Position numbers and translations under genes: made by a program. Shown here piece by piece: positions 25,702 through 37,832 of a DNA stretch of 64,000 bases; the first letter of the stretch is position 1; each line of letters opens with the position of its first letter. The notes below the pieces were generated by a model. The model was not told where the DNA came from, ran no database searches, and saw only the letters and a program-made list of their open reading frames with translations. The DNA comes from Rhabdornis inornatus (lineage: Eukaryota > Chordata > Aves > Passeriformes > Rhabdornithidae): NCBI GenBank assembly GCA_013397075.1, contig VWZS01000188.1, positions 1 to 64,000 on the forward strand, given 5' to 3'.

Positions 25702-26055
25702 ACACAGAATAATTAAGGCCGGAAAAGCCCTCCCAGCCCATGGAGTCCCAGCTGTGCCCCATCCCCACCTTGTCCCCAGCCCAGAGCTCTGAGTGCCACC
25801 TCCAGCCCTTCCTGGGACACCTCCAGTGATGGGCACTCCAAACCTCCCTGGGCAGTTCCTGCCAATCCCTGCCCACCCTTTCCATGGGGAAATTCCTGCT
25901 GCTGTCCACCCTGAGCATCCCCTGGCCAGCCTGAGGCCGTTCCCTCTCCTCCTGTCCCTGTTCCCTGGAGCAGAGCCCGACCCCCCCGGCTGTCCCCTCC
26001 TGTCAGGGAGTTGTGCAGAGCCACAAGGGCCCCCCTGAGCCTCCTTTTCACTCTT
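25702..26055 (-). mobile_element. CR1 LINE copy, second type, about 350 bp
   Basis: Read on the minus strand this runs from GAAAAGGAGGCTCAGG through CACAACTCCCTGACAGG, GGAATTTCCCCATGG and GAGCTCTGGGCTGGGG to TTTTCCGGCC and an ATTCTGTG tail. It matches the 3' half of the plus-strand copy at 58555-59346 and differs from the 7.1 and 11.4 kb types. Frames at 25646-26070 are shadows of it. Confidence 0.93.
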
Positions 26056-28046
26056 CCTGTTCAATTGCACTTTAATGAACTTAATTTTTTGTAGGCCTAT
26101 ATTAATATCTAATTGTTCATTTACAAGTAATGACTGGTAAAGGAGTTACCTATTCCACTCTTCCCTTGAAATTTGCCATCACAGTATTACCATAGTCTTT
26201 TTGTGGGGAAAACATTTCAGAATGAAACTTCCACTCATTTACCCTCTCTCAGATGTGTCATTAATTGCATGCTTTTTCTTGTTTCCTCCCAATTAACTTT
26301 TTTTCATTAGCAAGTCCTTGACTGAACCATTCAGAGCAGGAGAGATGAAAGAGATGTAAATAATAAGTGATACACACTTACAGAGTGGGTACAGGTGGGC
26401 TGTTCTTCGCAGGTTTTTTGTGTTCAGTAATGCTCAAGGCAACTCAACAGCACAGAAAACTGTCAGCTCCCCTCCTCCGATGCAGTTGTGGTGTCTAACA
26501 CTGGCAGAGCACAATGTGCAGTATTTTTTCACTAATTTCCCCTCCCTTCAGCCTTAGGCCAGGTCTGTCTAGTTGCCCGCATGTCTCAGATCATTCTGAA
26601 GGAAGTTCTGAATCTGAGCGGAGAGAGGCAAGCTGTGTTTTACTGACAGAGTTAAAGTGATGAAAACAAGCTGGGTTGGGGAGAAAAGAGAGGACTGTGA
26701 AGAGGATGAGTAAAACACTCCTTTAGTGCCTCTTAATCAGTGATCCCCACAGGCTTTGCAGAGGCTCTTGGAGCTCTGCAGGGAAGGAAATGCTGCTCTC
26801 CGGAAAGCTGAGTCACAAAGGGAATGGGAGTAGGGGCTTGCGAGTGAAACTGCAACCAGTGCGTGCCACAGACAAAAACAGTGACTCCAATAGCCCAGCG
26901 TGCCAGGGCTGCTTCTGCGAGCCTAATCTCTAGTTTCTGAATTCTCTTTTTACATGAAGACCCACTGAGAAAACAGAGATGAGAGAGGGAAGCTATGAAA
27001 AGGGCATGAAATTAAAGCTAACAGCTCCTCTCGCATGGCACTGGGCTCTTGAAGAAGCAGAGGGCTCTTGCTGCCTTAGGTTAAGAGTTGAGACAGTGCC
27101 TCTCAGGTAATTGCTCCTTTTACATGGATCCAAGGGACAGAGCTGCCTCTTGGCTAAGCCAAGGCGGAGTGTGTCACTGCTGGGGGCGATTTCATCACCA
27201 AACAACAAAGCAGGGACCCCATCAGCATTCCAGCCCTTTCTGTGAGGTGCTGCACAGAGAAGTCCTTTCCTTTCTGCTTGTTCCTGTAACTCCTGAAGTT
27301 CCTAAAAGAGAAAACAGAGTTTCTGCAGTAAAAGCCACAGATCTGAAGTGTTTTGTCTTTGCAAGTTACGTAATGATTGGGATAGCCATGTGTAACAATG
27401 AAGAAACTGGTACTTGGAGTTGTTCTGCTTCCAGTTTATACAAATACCTTCTTTTTTAGTGCCCTAGTAACAATGGAAATTCAGTACTTGTAAAATCTAA
27501 CATGGTATTTTGAAGAAAATCTTGAAATGCTTTCTCAAAGAAAGATACAGCTGTGCTCAGTGCAAGCATAAAATAATACTTTCTTAAATGGGTAGTGAAA
27601 AACATTGGTAATAAACCTCCCCACAGACATTGCCTTAAATATAACTGCACATTACTTCAGAAGTAAATATTTTAAAATAAGATAAAAGTATTAGAAATAT
27701 TCTTTGATTATCCATACTTAGATCTTCAGCAAAAAGTTATTGATCTTTGATTTTTGTTTGATTGCTGACACAACGATTCCTTGCTTTCAAATGTTTTACT
27801 GGTACTTGGTCTACAGCTTGCAGTTTAAGCATCTATTAGATATTTTATGTGCATCCCAAATAGCCATAGGTAGTGCTTAGGCATTTGTTTTCCAAATATA
27901 CATTTAAGACACAGTATAGTAAGTTCAAAGTGGTATAGTGACCATAAAAGCTGAATTCTAGTCTGAGTGTGCAGTTGGGTATTTTATGGCTAAAGTTGTT
28001 ACTTTTTCAAGACTTGAGGTTTATCATTGCATAAGGGAGAAAATAA
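26056..28046. other. Unique sequence, moderately GC-rich at 26.4-27.2 kb
   Basis: No transposon recognised. The 26.4-27.2 kb part is less AT-rich than its surroundings. It contains a perfect AP-1 word TGAGTCA (26809-26815) running into ACAAAG, and a CAG/GTAATT donor-like site at 27106. Overlapping frames on both strands show no domain. It could be a conserved regulatory element, but only alignment can tell. Confidence 0.4.
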
Positions 28047-28171
28047 CCTCCCAAACCAATAAAGAACAAAAAAAACACCTCCCAAACTAACAAACAAACA
28101 AAAAACCAACCAAAAACCCCCACAACCAAAATCCACCAAAATCCCAAAAACCAAACCTCAAAAAAAACATA
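28047..28171. repeat. A/C-rich low-complexity tract, about 125 bp
   Basis: The top strand is built almost only of A and C, with repeated ACAAACAAAC, CCAACC and AACCCCCAC-type words; the bottom strand is a T/G tract with many GG and GGG runs. Possibly a decayed simple repeat. The G runs on the bottom strand are mostly doublets, so a quadruplex would be weak. Confidence 0.8.
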
Positions 28172-28305
28172 CAAATTAATTAAACTAAATTGCTCATTTT
28201 AAAGCTATAACTATATTAAAATTGTTTTATATAGGGCAGCACCTGTGAGTTTAAAAGTTATTGGTGCTATATCTGAAAAATCTTTAAACATACAATCAAA
28301 CTTAC
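28172..28305. other. Short unique AT-rich spacer
   Basis: AT-rich sequence between the A/C tract and the compound microsatellite. Nothing recognised. Confidence 0.4.
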
Positions 28306-28338
28306 AATAAATAAATAAATACATACATACATACATAC
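28306..28338. repeat. Compound (AATA)n-(ACAT)n microsatellite
   Basis: About 3.75 AATA units pass directly into 4.5 ACAT units. The sharp transition suggests one point change spread by slippage. Confidence 0.95.
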
Positions 28339-30520
28339 TTTTGAGTTAGTTCATTACTAGGTATTTTTATTTTAGAATGGAAATCTCCCTGCTGCAATCT
28401 TACATGAATACTGGTACAGGGAAATACACCCTTATAAAGTACCTTATGAAGTTTTATTTACAATCTGTTCGAGCAATATGGAATTTTAGCAAGTACTCTG
28501 GACTTGCATTTTTATAATCTAGAGCAAATTCCTTTCATCCAGCTCCTCGGATGAGTGTCCAGATGCCAAACTTCTGCCATAAACCTGTTTTATACCCTTG
28601 TAAAAGCTTTGTAGACCCAGAGAGCTTTTCCTCCCATCACTGTGTTTTCCTGGGGCAGAGAGAGGAAAACTTTTTCCATTCTTACGTTGTCACACTCAGA
28701 CAATGAAGACAAATAAAAAGTTGGAGTGATTGAGTATAACCAGTAATAAATACCAGGGTGTTTTATGTGGCTTTGTATCATTTCTGTACTATCAGTGTAC
28801 TAAAAATGGTTTATTTCAGGATCAGCTTGCATTAAAACTTCCCAGTTTTATTATGCTGTATTGGTCAGAGATGTGTCAACACAGGGAACTAAGCTGCTAT
28901 TTGTAAATCCAGCTGTTCTGGTTTGTAAATGATATAATTAAATCAACTAAAAATTCTTTACTGTAGCACATACCATACATAATATCCCTGTTTTTAAATA
29001 AGCATAACCACTTCCAGTTTTTACTAAACAAATAGGAGCAGCCTTGAAGTTTATTTACTGAAGGTAATCTAATGCTAATCTGTTTTGCTTTGGTTTTATG
29101 ACCACTTTGGACACTTTGGGGTGTCTTCACTTGCAGGTAAACAAATTGCTCACCTGCTCCTTGTGAGAGAGCTGCTGGTGTTGCCTGGATACAGCTGGAG
29201 CTGTTTGGATGGAGCTGCTGTCAGCTGGGCCAGGGTGTTACATTGATTTATAAATGCATTATCTGGCACAGCAGCCCAGCCTTTTACATCAGCAAAGCCA
29301 ATGGAGGGTTATTTAGACAGCTTTGTATGAGATATTTTGGCTTCCCAATGACTTCCATGAAGGTTGGGTGCTAACTGTGTTTATTTGCCTTTTAACATTA
29401 CTGTCCTAGGAGGCATCTTTATCTGCATCATTCACTAATTTAAGTTCTACAAGTAAAAAATGCCAAAGGAACAGTCAAATCAGATGAGACGTTGGTGTTT
29501 TGTAGATACCATTTTTGAAACACTTCAATAAGATTTCCTAGCTTCTTCCATGTAAATACACCAGATTTTCAGTCTTTCGTGACAACACCCTAAGTGTTTT
29601 GGACTTTCCATGCACATTACTATGACAACCTAAATCAGAGTGACTCCAACTGTCTCCATATATAATTTTAATACCTGTGTGATAGGTGAAAATTAAAACC
29701 TTAAAATAGTTAATTTCACTTCTAGAAAATACACCTGCCAGATGTTTCACAGTCCAACTGCTGCACTTTAATAAAAAAAAATCTAGAGTGTCACTGTCAG
29801 AAGCATCAATGAGTGCCATGCCTGGGTGGACACCTATTTATCACATAAGGTGAACATGATGCAGGACTGAGAAATAAATCAGAAGTCCCAGTGACAGGCA
29901 CAGCAAACCTTGCAGCAGACATATGAGCTGCATTATTTAGTTTTTAGCAGGATGTAATTAACACATAAAAGCCACCATTGAAAAGGATTTGTGGGGCTGA
30001 GAAGCTGATTTTTATAGATCAGTGTTTCATGATTTGTTCTCTGAAGCATCTGGTCCTCGTCATTGTTTGAGGCAGGATCTTAGTGATGTCTCAGTCTGCC
30101 TTGCTGTATGCCTGAGCATATTAATAATTTACCATCGAATTCCTGAACAGAGCTCAAGTTGCAAACCCTGCATTATTTACAGGGCTGCAGCAGGGGCTGA
30201 CACCAGGGACAAAGTGTTGAAGCAGATTTGCAGGTGTCACATTATTGAAGCAGATTTGCAGGTGTCATATTAACTACGAGGAATCAGTCAAGGCACCTCT
30301 AAGCTGTCTGTTGAGGTAAGAGGTGGTGTGAGGTCTCTGCCTACCCAGCACCAGGTGAGCAATTGGTGAACTGGGATCGGCTTTTCCCTGGTTTGTACTG
30401 GAGAACTGAGATCCTGCAACCAAAACTATCATTTTGCTGTGAGTTTTTCTTGAGTTAAAGAAACTGTTCCATTAATTCTACAATGAAATGTGGTCTCATA
30501 GGGGCAATCCCTGTTAACAA
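28339..30520. other. Unique sequence, no gene recognised
   Basis: Contains two CAGCTG E-box words 30 bp apart (29192 and 29222) and the 28-bp tandem duplication at 30217-30272. Open frames are short, without recognisable domains. Confidence 0.5.
30217..30272. repeat. 28-bp tandem duplication, two copies
   Basis: Units 30217-30244 and 30245-30272 start TTGAAGCAGATTTGCAGG and differ at one position (C versus T at unit base 24). The near identity points to a recent duplication. Confidence 0.92.
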
Positions 30521-30732
30521 GGACTTTCTACTCTGAACGGGTGGTCGAGCATTGGAATGGGCTCGCTGGGGAAGTGGTGGAGTCACCATCCTTGGAAGTA
30601 TTCAAAAAATAAGCAGATGTAATACTTCATGACACGGTTTAGTGGGTATGGGGGTGATGGATCAGAGGCTGAACTTGAGGAGTTTGGAGAACTTTTCCAA
30701 CCCGAAAAATTCAATGGTTCTGTGACTCTAGT
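30521..30732 (+). mobile_element. Old CR1 LINE 3' end, about 210 bp
   Basis: Recognisable CR1 words are GAGCATTGGAATGGGCT, GGGGAAGTGGTGGAGTCACC, CCTTGGAAGTATTC, ACTTTTCCAACC and a GGTTCTGTGACTCT tail. Many substitutions and small indels make it clearly older than the young copies. It is close to the classical avian CR1 3' consensus and not to the songbird subtype at 39 kb. Confidence 0.88.
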
Positions 30733-33700
30733 GTTCACTGATGATTCTAGATGTGGCAGCTGGGTGTTTGGAATCTTTCTTAAAATATTCTTCATAATGA
30801 GGGTGAATGCTAGCAAGGTGAAAAAAATTTCAGCCAAACAGCCTTTCTGCTAGAATCTAGTGAGAGTTTACTGGAAAAGAGAGGTTGTTAATGCCACTTA
30901 TTTTATTGAACAGTAGTGACACCTGCTATTTATCAAATGCAGGTATTTTTCCTGACACAGTGTCTAACAAGGCACTGCACATTTAGTAAACAGAGATTTT
31001 TTGTTTGTTCTCATATTAGGCTGGGGTTTATTTAGTCACTAGAGCTGCCCAGAAAAGACAAGGACTGTTCTGTGCAGAGCAAGAGAGTTTGATACAAATG
31101 CATATTGTGCATGGGTGTTTATTTTAGAATATGACATTTTGCACCAAATTCTCCACTAAAATCTCCCTTAAAACCAAGCTGCACTTCAATTCTCAGGAGA
31201 TATCTGCAGGTGAGTGATTTGAGGTAGGGGCTCTATTTGTGATCTATGCGTTCAATTCATGCCACAGTGGGGCTCTCAGCTCCCAGCCTGAACATCTAGG
31301 TGCTGTTGCAATATAAAAGTAATAAAGATGATAATAAAATTAACAGCTCTAGTTAGCTGTGACAAGCTGAGTGGTTTTTTTTCACCTCCAGCTGGTAGGA
31401 GATACAGTACATTTTTTTTTTCCAGACATATGCTGGTACTTAGGCTTTCCATTACGTAGAGAAATATCCCTGCATTTTCTTGCTCACTTTCTCTGTTCAT
31501 CTGCTTCAGTGACCTAACTGATATGGATCCTCTTAAAGTGGTGAGCTGGCAGTGACAGACACAGGAGGCGAGACACATGGATTGGCTTTAATGAGCGATG
31601 CCTATATGCTCACATTAGCATCAGTGTTCCTTCCAGACTTACACAAACAGGTATCAAGCTTGAGCTTGCCACTGGCATTGGAGCTACTCACATGGCTCTG
31701 CTTTTTCTGGCTGTATCACGGTGGAAGTATTGAAAATTTTTTGTTCTTGTTTTGTTTTTGGTTTTTTTTTTTTTCAAATTCTGGATCTTGGATTGAAGCA
31801 AAGTACAAATTCCCTAAATTTCTTTCTCTGATGGAAATGTTTGATCTCACTCCTCATGACACACTGCTGCAGCACAGCTGCACTGAGTGCTCTGGTTCTG
31901 CTGTTCCTGGAGCTGAGAGCCTTTTTTGTCACAGACAAGGTAACTTCTGACTGCCACTGCTGCTGTGTGTCCATTTAAAAAGACAGGTATCTCTGCTTGC
32001 AAAATTAGAAGTGAAATCTTTGACATTTCAGGAGTTGCTGTATATAGAGACACAAGGAGTGTGTTTTTAGCATGCAGACAAGCAGCCATGAGCTCTCTAA
32101 AAACAACTCCACAGAGGGGCAAATTGAATCTCCTGAGAGCTGAAGATGGGCTGTGCCAACAGAGGAGAGCAACAATTTGTGAGTGAAACAATAAAAGACA
32201 TGGAATAAGTATAAAATCATAGCTTCTGTTAAACAGACCATATTCTAAAAATTGGCAATAAAGGGACTCAGGTAAGGGACATGGCATGGGAGCCACCATG
32301 CATGTATATTTTATTGAACACCTTTTTCCATCCCTTCATATCAGTATACATGGCTTCTTGTGACATGATGCCCCAGACTTAGGGAGAAAAAAAGAAAACT
32401 TCAAGTTCTATTGAAATTACACTGCCCATTTTACTGGTTGATTTCCAGCTCATATAGTAAAAGAAATTCTAAATAATCTTCAGATTTTTATGTCCCACTA
32501 ATTCTTTATAGGCCATTTTCTTCCCCCCTTTCAGTCATTTATTTTCGAAGCTGAAGATGCTTCATACAACTCATCTCTCCTTCCATGAAAGCCATGCTAT
32601 AGCTCTGATGATTCTTCTTGTCCTTCTTTGGGTCATTTCTAGTTCAACCATATCCTTTTTCCAGGTGACATGAATATAATCCACATTTTGTAACGCAGAG
32701 TTCTGCAGCTCTGAAGGGGAAGGGAATTTAGATTATTCCCCTTTGTGTTTAATTTTGTCTTCCATTTGCTCATGTCATTCTATTTGTACATCCTTTCCCC
32801 ATGATTCTTTCAAATTATTTTTTTTAATATATTGTTCATTGTTTATATTGTTTATTGTGTCCCCATCATCTGAAAATCCTATCAGCTCACTCCTCCTTGC
32901 CAGGTCATTTCTCAACCTCCATGAAGATTTTCTGGTAATTTTCTTATCTTCAGACATTAGCTTGGTGTGATTTTCTACATATTAGGACCAAGCTGTTCAT
33001 AAAAGTAAACCACTAGAATTCCATGGAAAGGGCCCTTGAGATGGTAATTCTAAATAAAACAGAACAACTGCTGCAGCCAGAAAATTTATAGAGGGAAGGA
33101 TTTTGATTAAATTGATTGCAAAACAATCAATAAAATAGTCTTCCATTTAGTGAAAATTATAGTTTACCACTGAGAGGAATGACTTCTTTGGAATTCTCAA
33201 AGTTTTCACCTTATACAGAGTAGATGCACTACAAAAAAATGTATAAGTGGGAAACCAAGTAACAGCAAAAAAAAAGTGAAGAAAATAAGGTGAAGTTAAG
33301 AGTGCCAGAGCTACGGTATATTTTTGTACCCCAAGCTTGTAAAGAATGCAACATTTATCATTTGTGATGCCCAAAGCAAGTTATGGGCAGAAGAAAGCCA
33401 TAGTAGAGTTTACATCAGTGAGTTTCCCAGACATATAAGAAATTTAAGAAGAAAATCAGTAATTTCTTCCCATTTATATCAGCATTTTATGTAACATTTT
33501 TCAGCCCACCATGTAGCTATGTAAATCAATATGAAAAAAGAGTCTAAGAATTCAAAGTACTGAAATTCAGGAAAAAACAGACTATTTTTCAGTTGCAAAC
33601 TTCAATTCTCAAAAGACTGGAATAAAATTAAAGGAATATAAGGTCAATCACTCAGTACTGTGCAAGATATAATTAAAATCTACCCTACTGCTAACAAAAC

Positions 33701-34563
33701 TATTTTGTTTTCCTTTCACCATCCTAAGAGAAAAAAAAAACAACACAATAAGTTTCTTATCTCCCAGTATTTAAAGATCTTTTCTGCCTTTTAAAATGAG
33801 GATAATTGGAATATAGTTGTTTTGAAATCAGTAATAACTTCTTAAATACTTTAAATATATACTAAAATATATTTTTGTCTGTTAGAGATTTAATATCTTC
33901 AGGGTAAGTAAACCAATATCTAATAATCTCAGAACCATTATAAGTGTAAGCTTCCCATTTTCCGTGATATCTGTGGTCCCAAACAAGCTGCCTGGGCTGC
34001 TGTGTGGGGACCACCGATTTTTATCAGTTTTATCAGAGTGGGCTGATTAAAGCAATGTGTCAAGGAGGGATTCACAAGGAGTTTGGCTGCAAGTAATGTG
34101 GAGACAGTAAATTCCAGCAGGGATAACAAGGAGCTGGGGACAATATTCTCCTCAGCAGCGTGTTTGTAGCCAGAACAGGACAGACGTCTGCAGCCCAATT
34201 CACTCGGAAATCTCCCTCAGTCTGCAATAAATAGTTAATATATGATTACTTTGCCTCTGGTCTCTCAGCTTGAACTGAGTTCCCAAACTGCCTGAGCTGC
34301 CTGCATGGTTTTTGTTGTTTGGGGTTTTTTTCCAGCTAATACATCCTTCCCTGAACTCTGTGTGTGCGGGATCACCTCATTTCACAGCTGTTAATGACTT
34401 GCAAAGCCAGTGCTGCCCTCCTGCTGTGCCACCCCAGCCTCTCCCTTTCTCCTCCAGACATCCCGGACCAACAGCTTCGAGCCCAGATGTGAGCTCCTGT
34501 CATTTGGGATTTTTAGCATCATGTTTGCTTTTCCTGCTTCACACTTAGCTGAGAGGTGTTAAT

Positions 34564-34601
34564 TTATTATTATTAATAATAACAATAACAATAATAATAA
34601 A
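34564..34601. repeat. (ATT/AAT/AAC)n trinucleotide-rich tract
   Basis: TTATTATTATTAATAATAAC passes into AATAACAATAATAATAA. The junction of (TTA)n with (AAT)n makes a short inverted-repeat centre. Confidence 0.85.
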
Positions 34602-35670
34602 AGTACAAAATGAAAGCAAGAGGGAGAAGCCAGCTAAACAGATGAGGGAATTAGAGGCGAGCTGAGCTTGTGCATTGAACTGCTGATTGATTCCATGAGC
34701 AGCTCTGACTCCAGAGTCAGGTGTTACTAACTGAGCTCTTTTCACGTTATCACCTATACCATCCACCCCTCTTGGGACTGAGTTCATCAATATTCCATTA
34801 CCCGAGGAGGTGGAGGTAGAAGTGAGGAGTTTTCAGTCCTGATGACCTGCTCAGATGAGATCACTGAGACCCTTCCAACTTGGAACGTCTAGGTTTGATT
34901 GTCAACTCTGTTACTTTATAAAAAAATCTCAGAGAATTTTCTCTACCTTATTTAATTCTTTGGAGCCTTGCAGAGTTCTTTTGAAACTCAGCTCCGTTCA
35001 CATAACTCATGCAAACACTGGTTGCAAAGCCAGCTAACTGTAGGGATTTTGTAGATTTGGGGTGGACCTTACTTGATAAACTCTACTTGACTTAGCATAA
35101 AAATTTTCACATTGAATCTGATAAATAAAACAGGCAACACCACAGTGTGTAACCCAAATATTTTCACTATTCCATAATAAATAGTTTCTCTACAGGGAAT
35201 ATCCCATTATAACCCCTCTGCAGGCAGCTTGAGACTGAAGTATGGGTCCAACAGTAGGAGCATGTGAGTATTTTTCTAAATCTGTTTATATTTACTAGTA
35301 GAAAAACACCACTCTGATATGCTGCAAAGCTTGAACCTTCTGAAATTTAAAAATACTTTATAACATATAAAGTTACTCCATTTTGACCTGAATCTACAAT
35401 TAATTTCTTTGAAATCATAGTGGTTTAAAGAACACAAGCCCTTTAAGACTAAGAATTTTGGCATTATACATGATTAGAAAAATAATAGAGGTACAAGTCT
35501 AAGAAAAAGCAGATTACATAAGAACATCAGTTATATTCTGAATAACTTGTTTTAAATAGGCTTACAAGTGCATCTGATTCTGTTTTATGTAAATTAAAGA
35601 GTTGAAACTTTCATGTCACCTCTGATGGGAAAGTTCTAACAGCTAAAAATAATTAGTTATATTCTTTCAG

Positions 35671-35705
35671 TAATATAATATAATGTAATATAATGTAATA
35701 TAATC
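35671..35705. repeat. 10-bp-period AT tandem repeat
   Basis: The unit TAATATAATG recurs about 3.5 times with one shorter unit at the start. Simple AT-rich repeat. Confidence 0.85.
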
Positions 35706-36514
35706 TCCAATAACTGTAATGATTTTGATGCATTTTTTTTAAATAGGAAATAATGATACCTGAATATTACTTGAATATTGGTGCTTAAATATTGTAAGTA
35801 GTTCTTTTCTCAGGGAATAATCATTGAAAAAACTATTCAGGTTATTTTCTCTGAAAGCTTATAATTAATTTAGAATGCAGTGATATGTAAGATTTGCAAG
35901 TGGTTTCCTTCAGATTGAATTATCTGATGTTCTAAACTTCTATCAAGGCAAGCTTCCTGTAGGAATAGGTGATGAATGATACTGCTAGATTTGTACAATA
36001 CATACCTTTACATTCTAGCTTTAACAACATTGCAGAACTAATTTAAAATTAAACTTTCCCTCCAATTTATGGTAGAGATAAAAAGTTTCACATGAAGCTG
36101 GTCTTCAGTAGAGGGTTCAAGAACTTCACTTCTGATTTGGGTTAAAAAATGAGATCTAAAATCAGGTGTGATTCGAGTGGTTTGAGGCTTCTTTTACAAA
36201 TCCGTGGTGCTGAGCAGGTTCACCTCAGAAGTGTGGCAAGGGCTTTGCACACATTGTCTGACAGAAATATTAGCACCTAAGGACACTGAAGCGACTGAGT
36301 GCCTGAGTTCAGTGGGTGCTGAGCAAACTTTGCATGAGAACACCCCTATGGGTTAGCTGGCTCTCCTTTTGCATTATTCGGTGGTGTACTTGAAACAGCA
36401 GGAATCTGGATGTGAGAGAGACATGGAATTCCTGGTGAAACCTTCATATCAAGGCATTCAGTATTGACTCTACATTTGAAATAATAGAACTTACCAATAG
36501 GAGAATAATCTAAA

Positions 36515-36648
36515 GAATTACAGAATCATTAATATTGGAAAAGAACTCCAAGGCCATTGAGTCCAGACTGTGACTGATCCCCACCTTTTCACCCAGTCCA
36601 GAGCACTGAGCGCCATGTCCTGTCTTCCTTGGACATCTCCAGGGCTGA
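36515..36648 (-). mobile_element. Old CR1 LINE 3' end, about 130 bp
   Basis: Minus-strand CR1 terminus: AATTACAGAATCATTAATATTGG at the edge, then CAAGGCCATTGAGTCC, CCCAGTCCAGAGCACTGAG and GACATCTCCAG. It resembles the diverged 3' end of the 25.7 kb type. Confidence 0.85.
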
Positions 36649-37287
36649 GGACAAAGGAAGTTGTAGAATAAATGTAGGAAATTGTTCAAGTCACAGACAT
36701 AGTAACAGTTCTCCTGACTTCAATAGAACAGCCCACGTATTGACATTTAATACCAACTGTATTTTTCCTTTTTTTATTTTTATTTTCTCTACTATTTTGG
36801 CTGAAACACTACAGTGGGCTACAACGTGCACGGGTAAAGCCAGGCTGTTGTTTTATTCCAGTAAATACACCCCTTGTACTCTTTGGGGCATGCTGGTTTT
36901 AAAGAACATCCTCACCTTTGGGAAGGAAAGCAGTGAGCCAGGACCCTTAAGAGCTGAGGTTTGTTTCTATTTGTGCTTAGATTTCTCAAGTGTTTGATGA
37001 AAATCACTGCTTCTCTCTGACTCAGCTTCACCAGCAATAAAATTGTGATTCTGGTATTTGTATTCTTTGGAGTGCTTGGAGAGCTGCTGATGAAATGAAC
37101 TATGAAGAGATGCACGTTAGTGTCACCATTCTGTTCCTGTTGAGAAATATTCCCCGATGTTTGCAACCCCAGCTTTATAGCCAAACTGAACAGGTTGTTG
37201 ATTGGTTCTGGTGGTTTGGAGTTTTTGTTTTTTATGAGATATTCTCCATGCATCACAGCATTTATCACCTTGCGGCAAGCATCAGGA
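36649..37287. other. Unique sequence, no gene recognised
   Basis: Sequence between two CR1 fragments. The open frames covering it (36629-36997 plus, 36912-37448 minus) have no recognisable domain and partly extend into CR1. Confidence 0.4.
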
Positions 37288-37502
37288 AAAATTTCCTCCC
37301 TGGGAGGGTGGGCAGGCCCTGGCACAGGGTGCCCAGAGCAGCTGTGGCTGCCCTGGATCCCTGGCAGTGCACAAGGCCAGGCTGGACATTGGGGCTTGGA
37401 GCAGCCTGGGACAGTGGGAGGTGTCCCTGCCCATGGCAGGGGTGGCACTGGGTGGGCTTCAAGGTCCCTTCCAACCCAAACCAGTCTGGGATTCTATAAA
37501 AT
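37288..37502 (+). mobile_element. Young CR1 LINE 3' end, about 215 bp
   Basis: Begins in the TCCCTGGGAGGGTGGGCAGG segment and runs through CTGGATCCCTGGCAGTGC and GGACATTGGGGCTTGGAGC to CCAACCCAAACCAGT and an ATTCTATAAAAT tail. It is very similar to the last 210 bp of the copies at 11.4, 39.4, 45 and 50.5 kb. Severely 5'-truncated. Confidence 0.93.
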
Positions 37503-37612
37503 ACATCTGTGTGGATGCTGGTGAGAGCCAGGGAAAACAGCAATTTGAGTTCTCCCAAACTACTCAAAGGAAAACAGAAGGGAAAGAATTAATAACAAAG
37601 TTTAGCACCTAG

Positions 37613-37832
37613 TGTTGTGGACAAAAAGCATGCGTGAGGAACATAATGTTTTGGTAAGAGCATTTTTACAAGAAGTGTTGCCTTCCTTGGACCAATGAGC
37701 TTTTTCTATCCTTGGTTCAGCAACCAGTCTATAAAAATGTGTCTACTCCTACAATAAATTGCTTCTTCTACTTTCTGGATGAAGCCTGTGTTGCTGTATG
37801 TTTTCACCGCTCCCTAGCCTTACAGCGACACA
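37613..37832 (+). mobile_element. Probable solo LTR, ERVK/alpharetrovirus-like layout
   Basis: The segment starts TGTTGTGGA, the same nine bases found near the start of the LTR at 38.4 kb, and ends GCGACACA. Between them lie a CCAAT box (37692-37696), a TATAAAAA box (37730-37737) and AATAAA (37753-37758), then a T/G-rich stretch. This order and the tight TATA-to-AATAAA spacing match avian alpharetrovirus-type LTRs. No target-site duplication or internal retroviral region is visible. The ends are estimated. Confidence 0.55.

Larger units (their letters stand above)
30733..36514. other. Unique AT-rich sequence, no gene recognised
   Basis: About 5.8 kb without recognised transposons. It includes a poly-T run near 31761-31774, TA/AAT-rich simple sequence (34564-34601, 35671-35705), a tRNA-like patch at 34660-34745 that I rejected, and good isolated donor sites (CAG/GTGAGT at 31210, CAG/GTAAGG at 32272) without convincing partner acceptors in an open frame. 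Confidence 0.5.

Noticed and set aside
31020..31209. Acceptor at 31019 and perfect CAG/GTGAGT donor at 31210 as an exon
   Set aside because: The only frame examined that looks protein-like hits a stop before the donor.
34656..34745. tRNA-like patch: A-box-like AGCTCAGTTAGTAAC and B-box-like GTTCAATGC on the minus strand, with a CTGACTCTGGAGTCAG arm between
   Set aside because: The A-to-B distance needs a long variable arm, no acceptor stem can be formed, and the anticodon arm is a 7-bp stem with a 2-nt loop. It is at best a decayed tRNA-derived piece, more likely chance.
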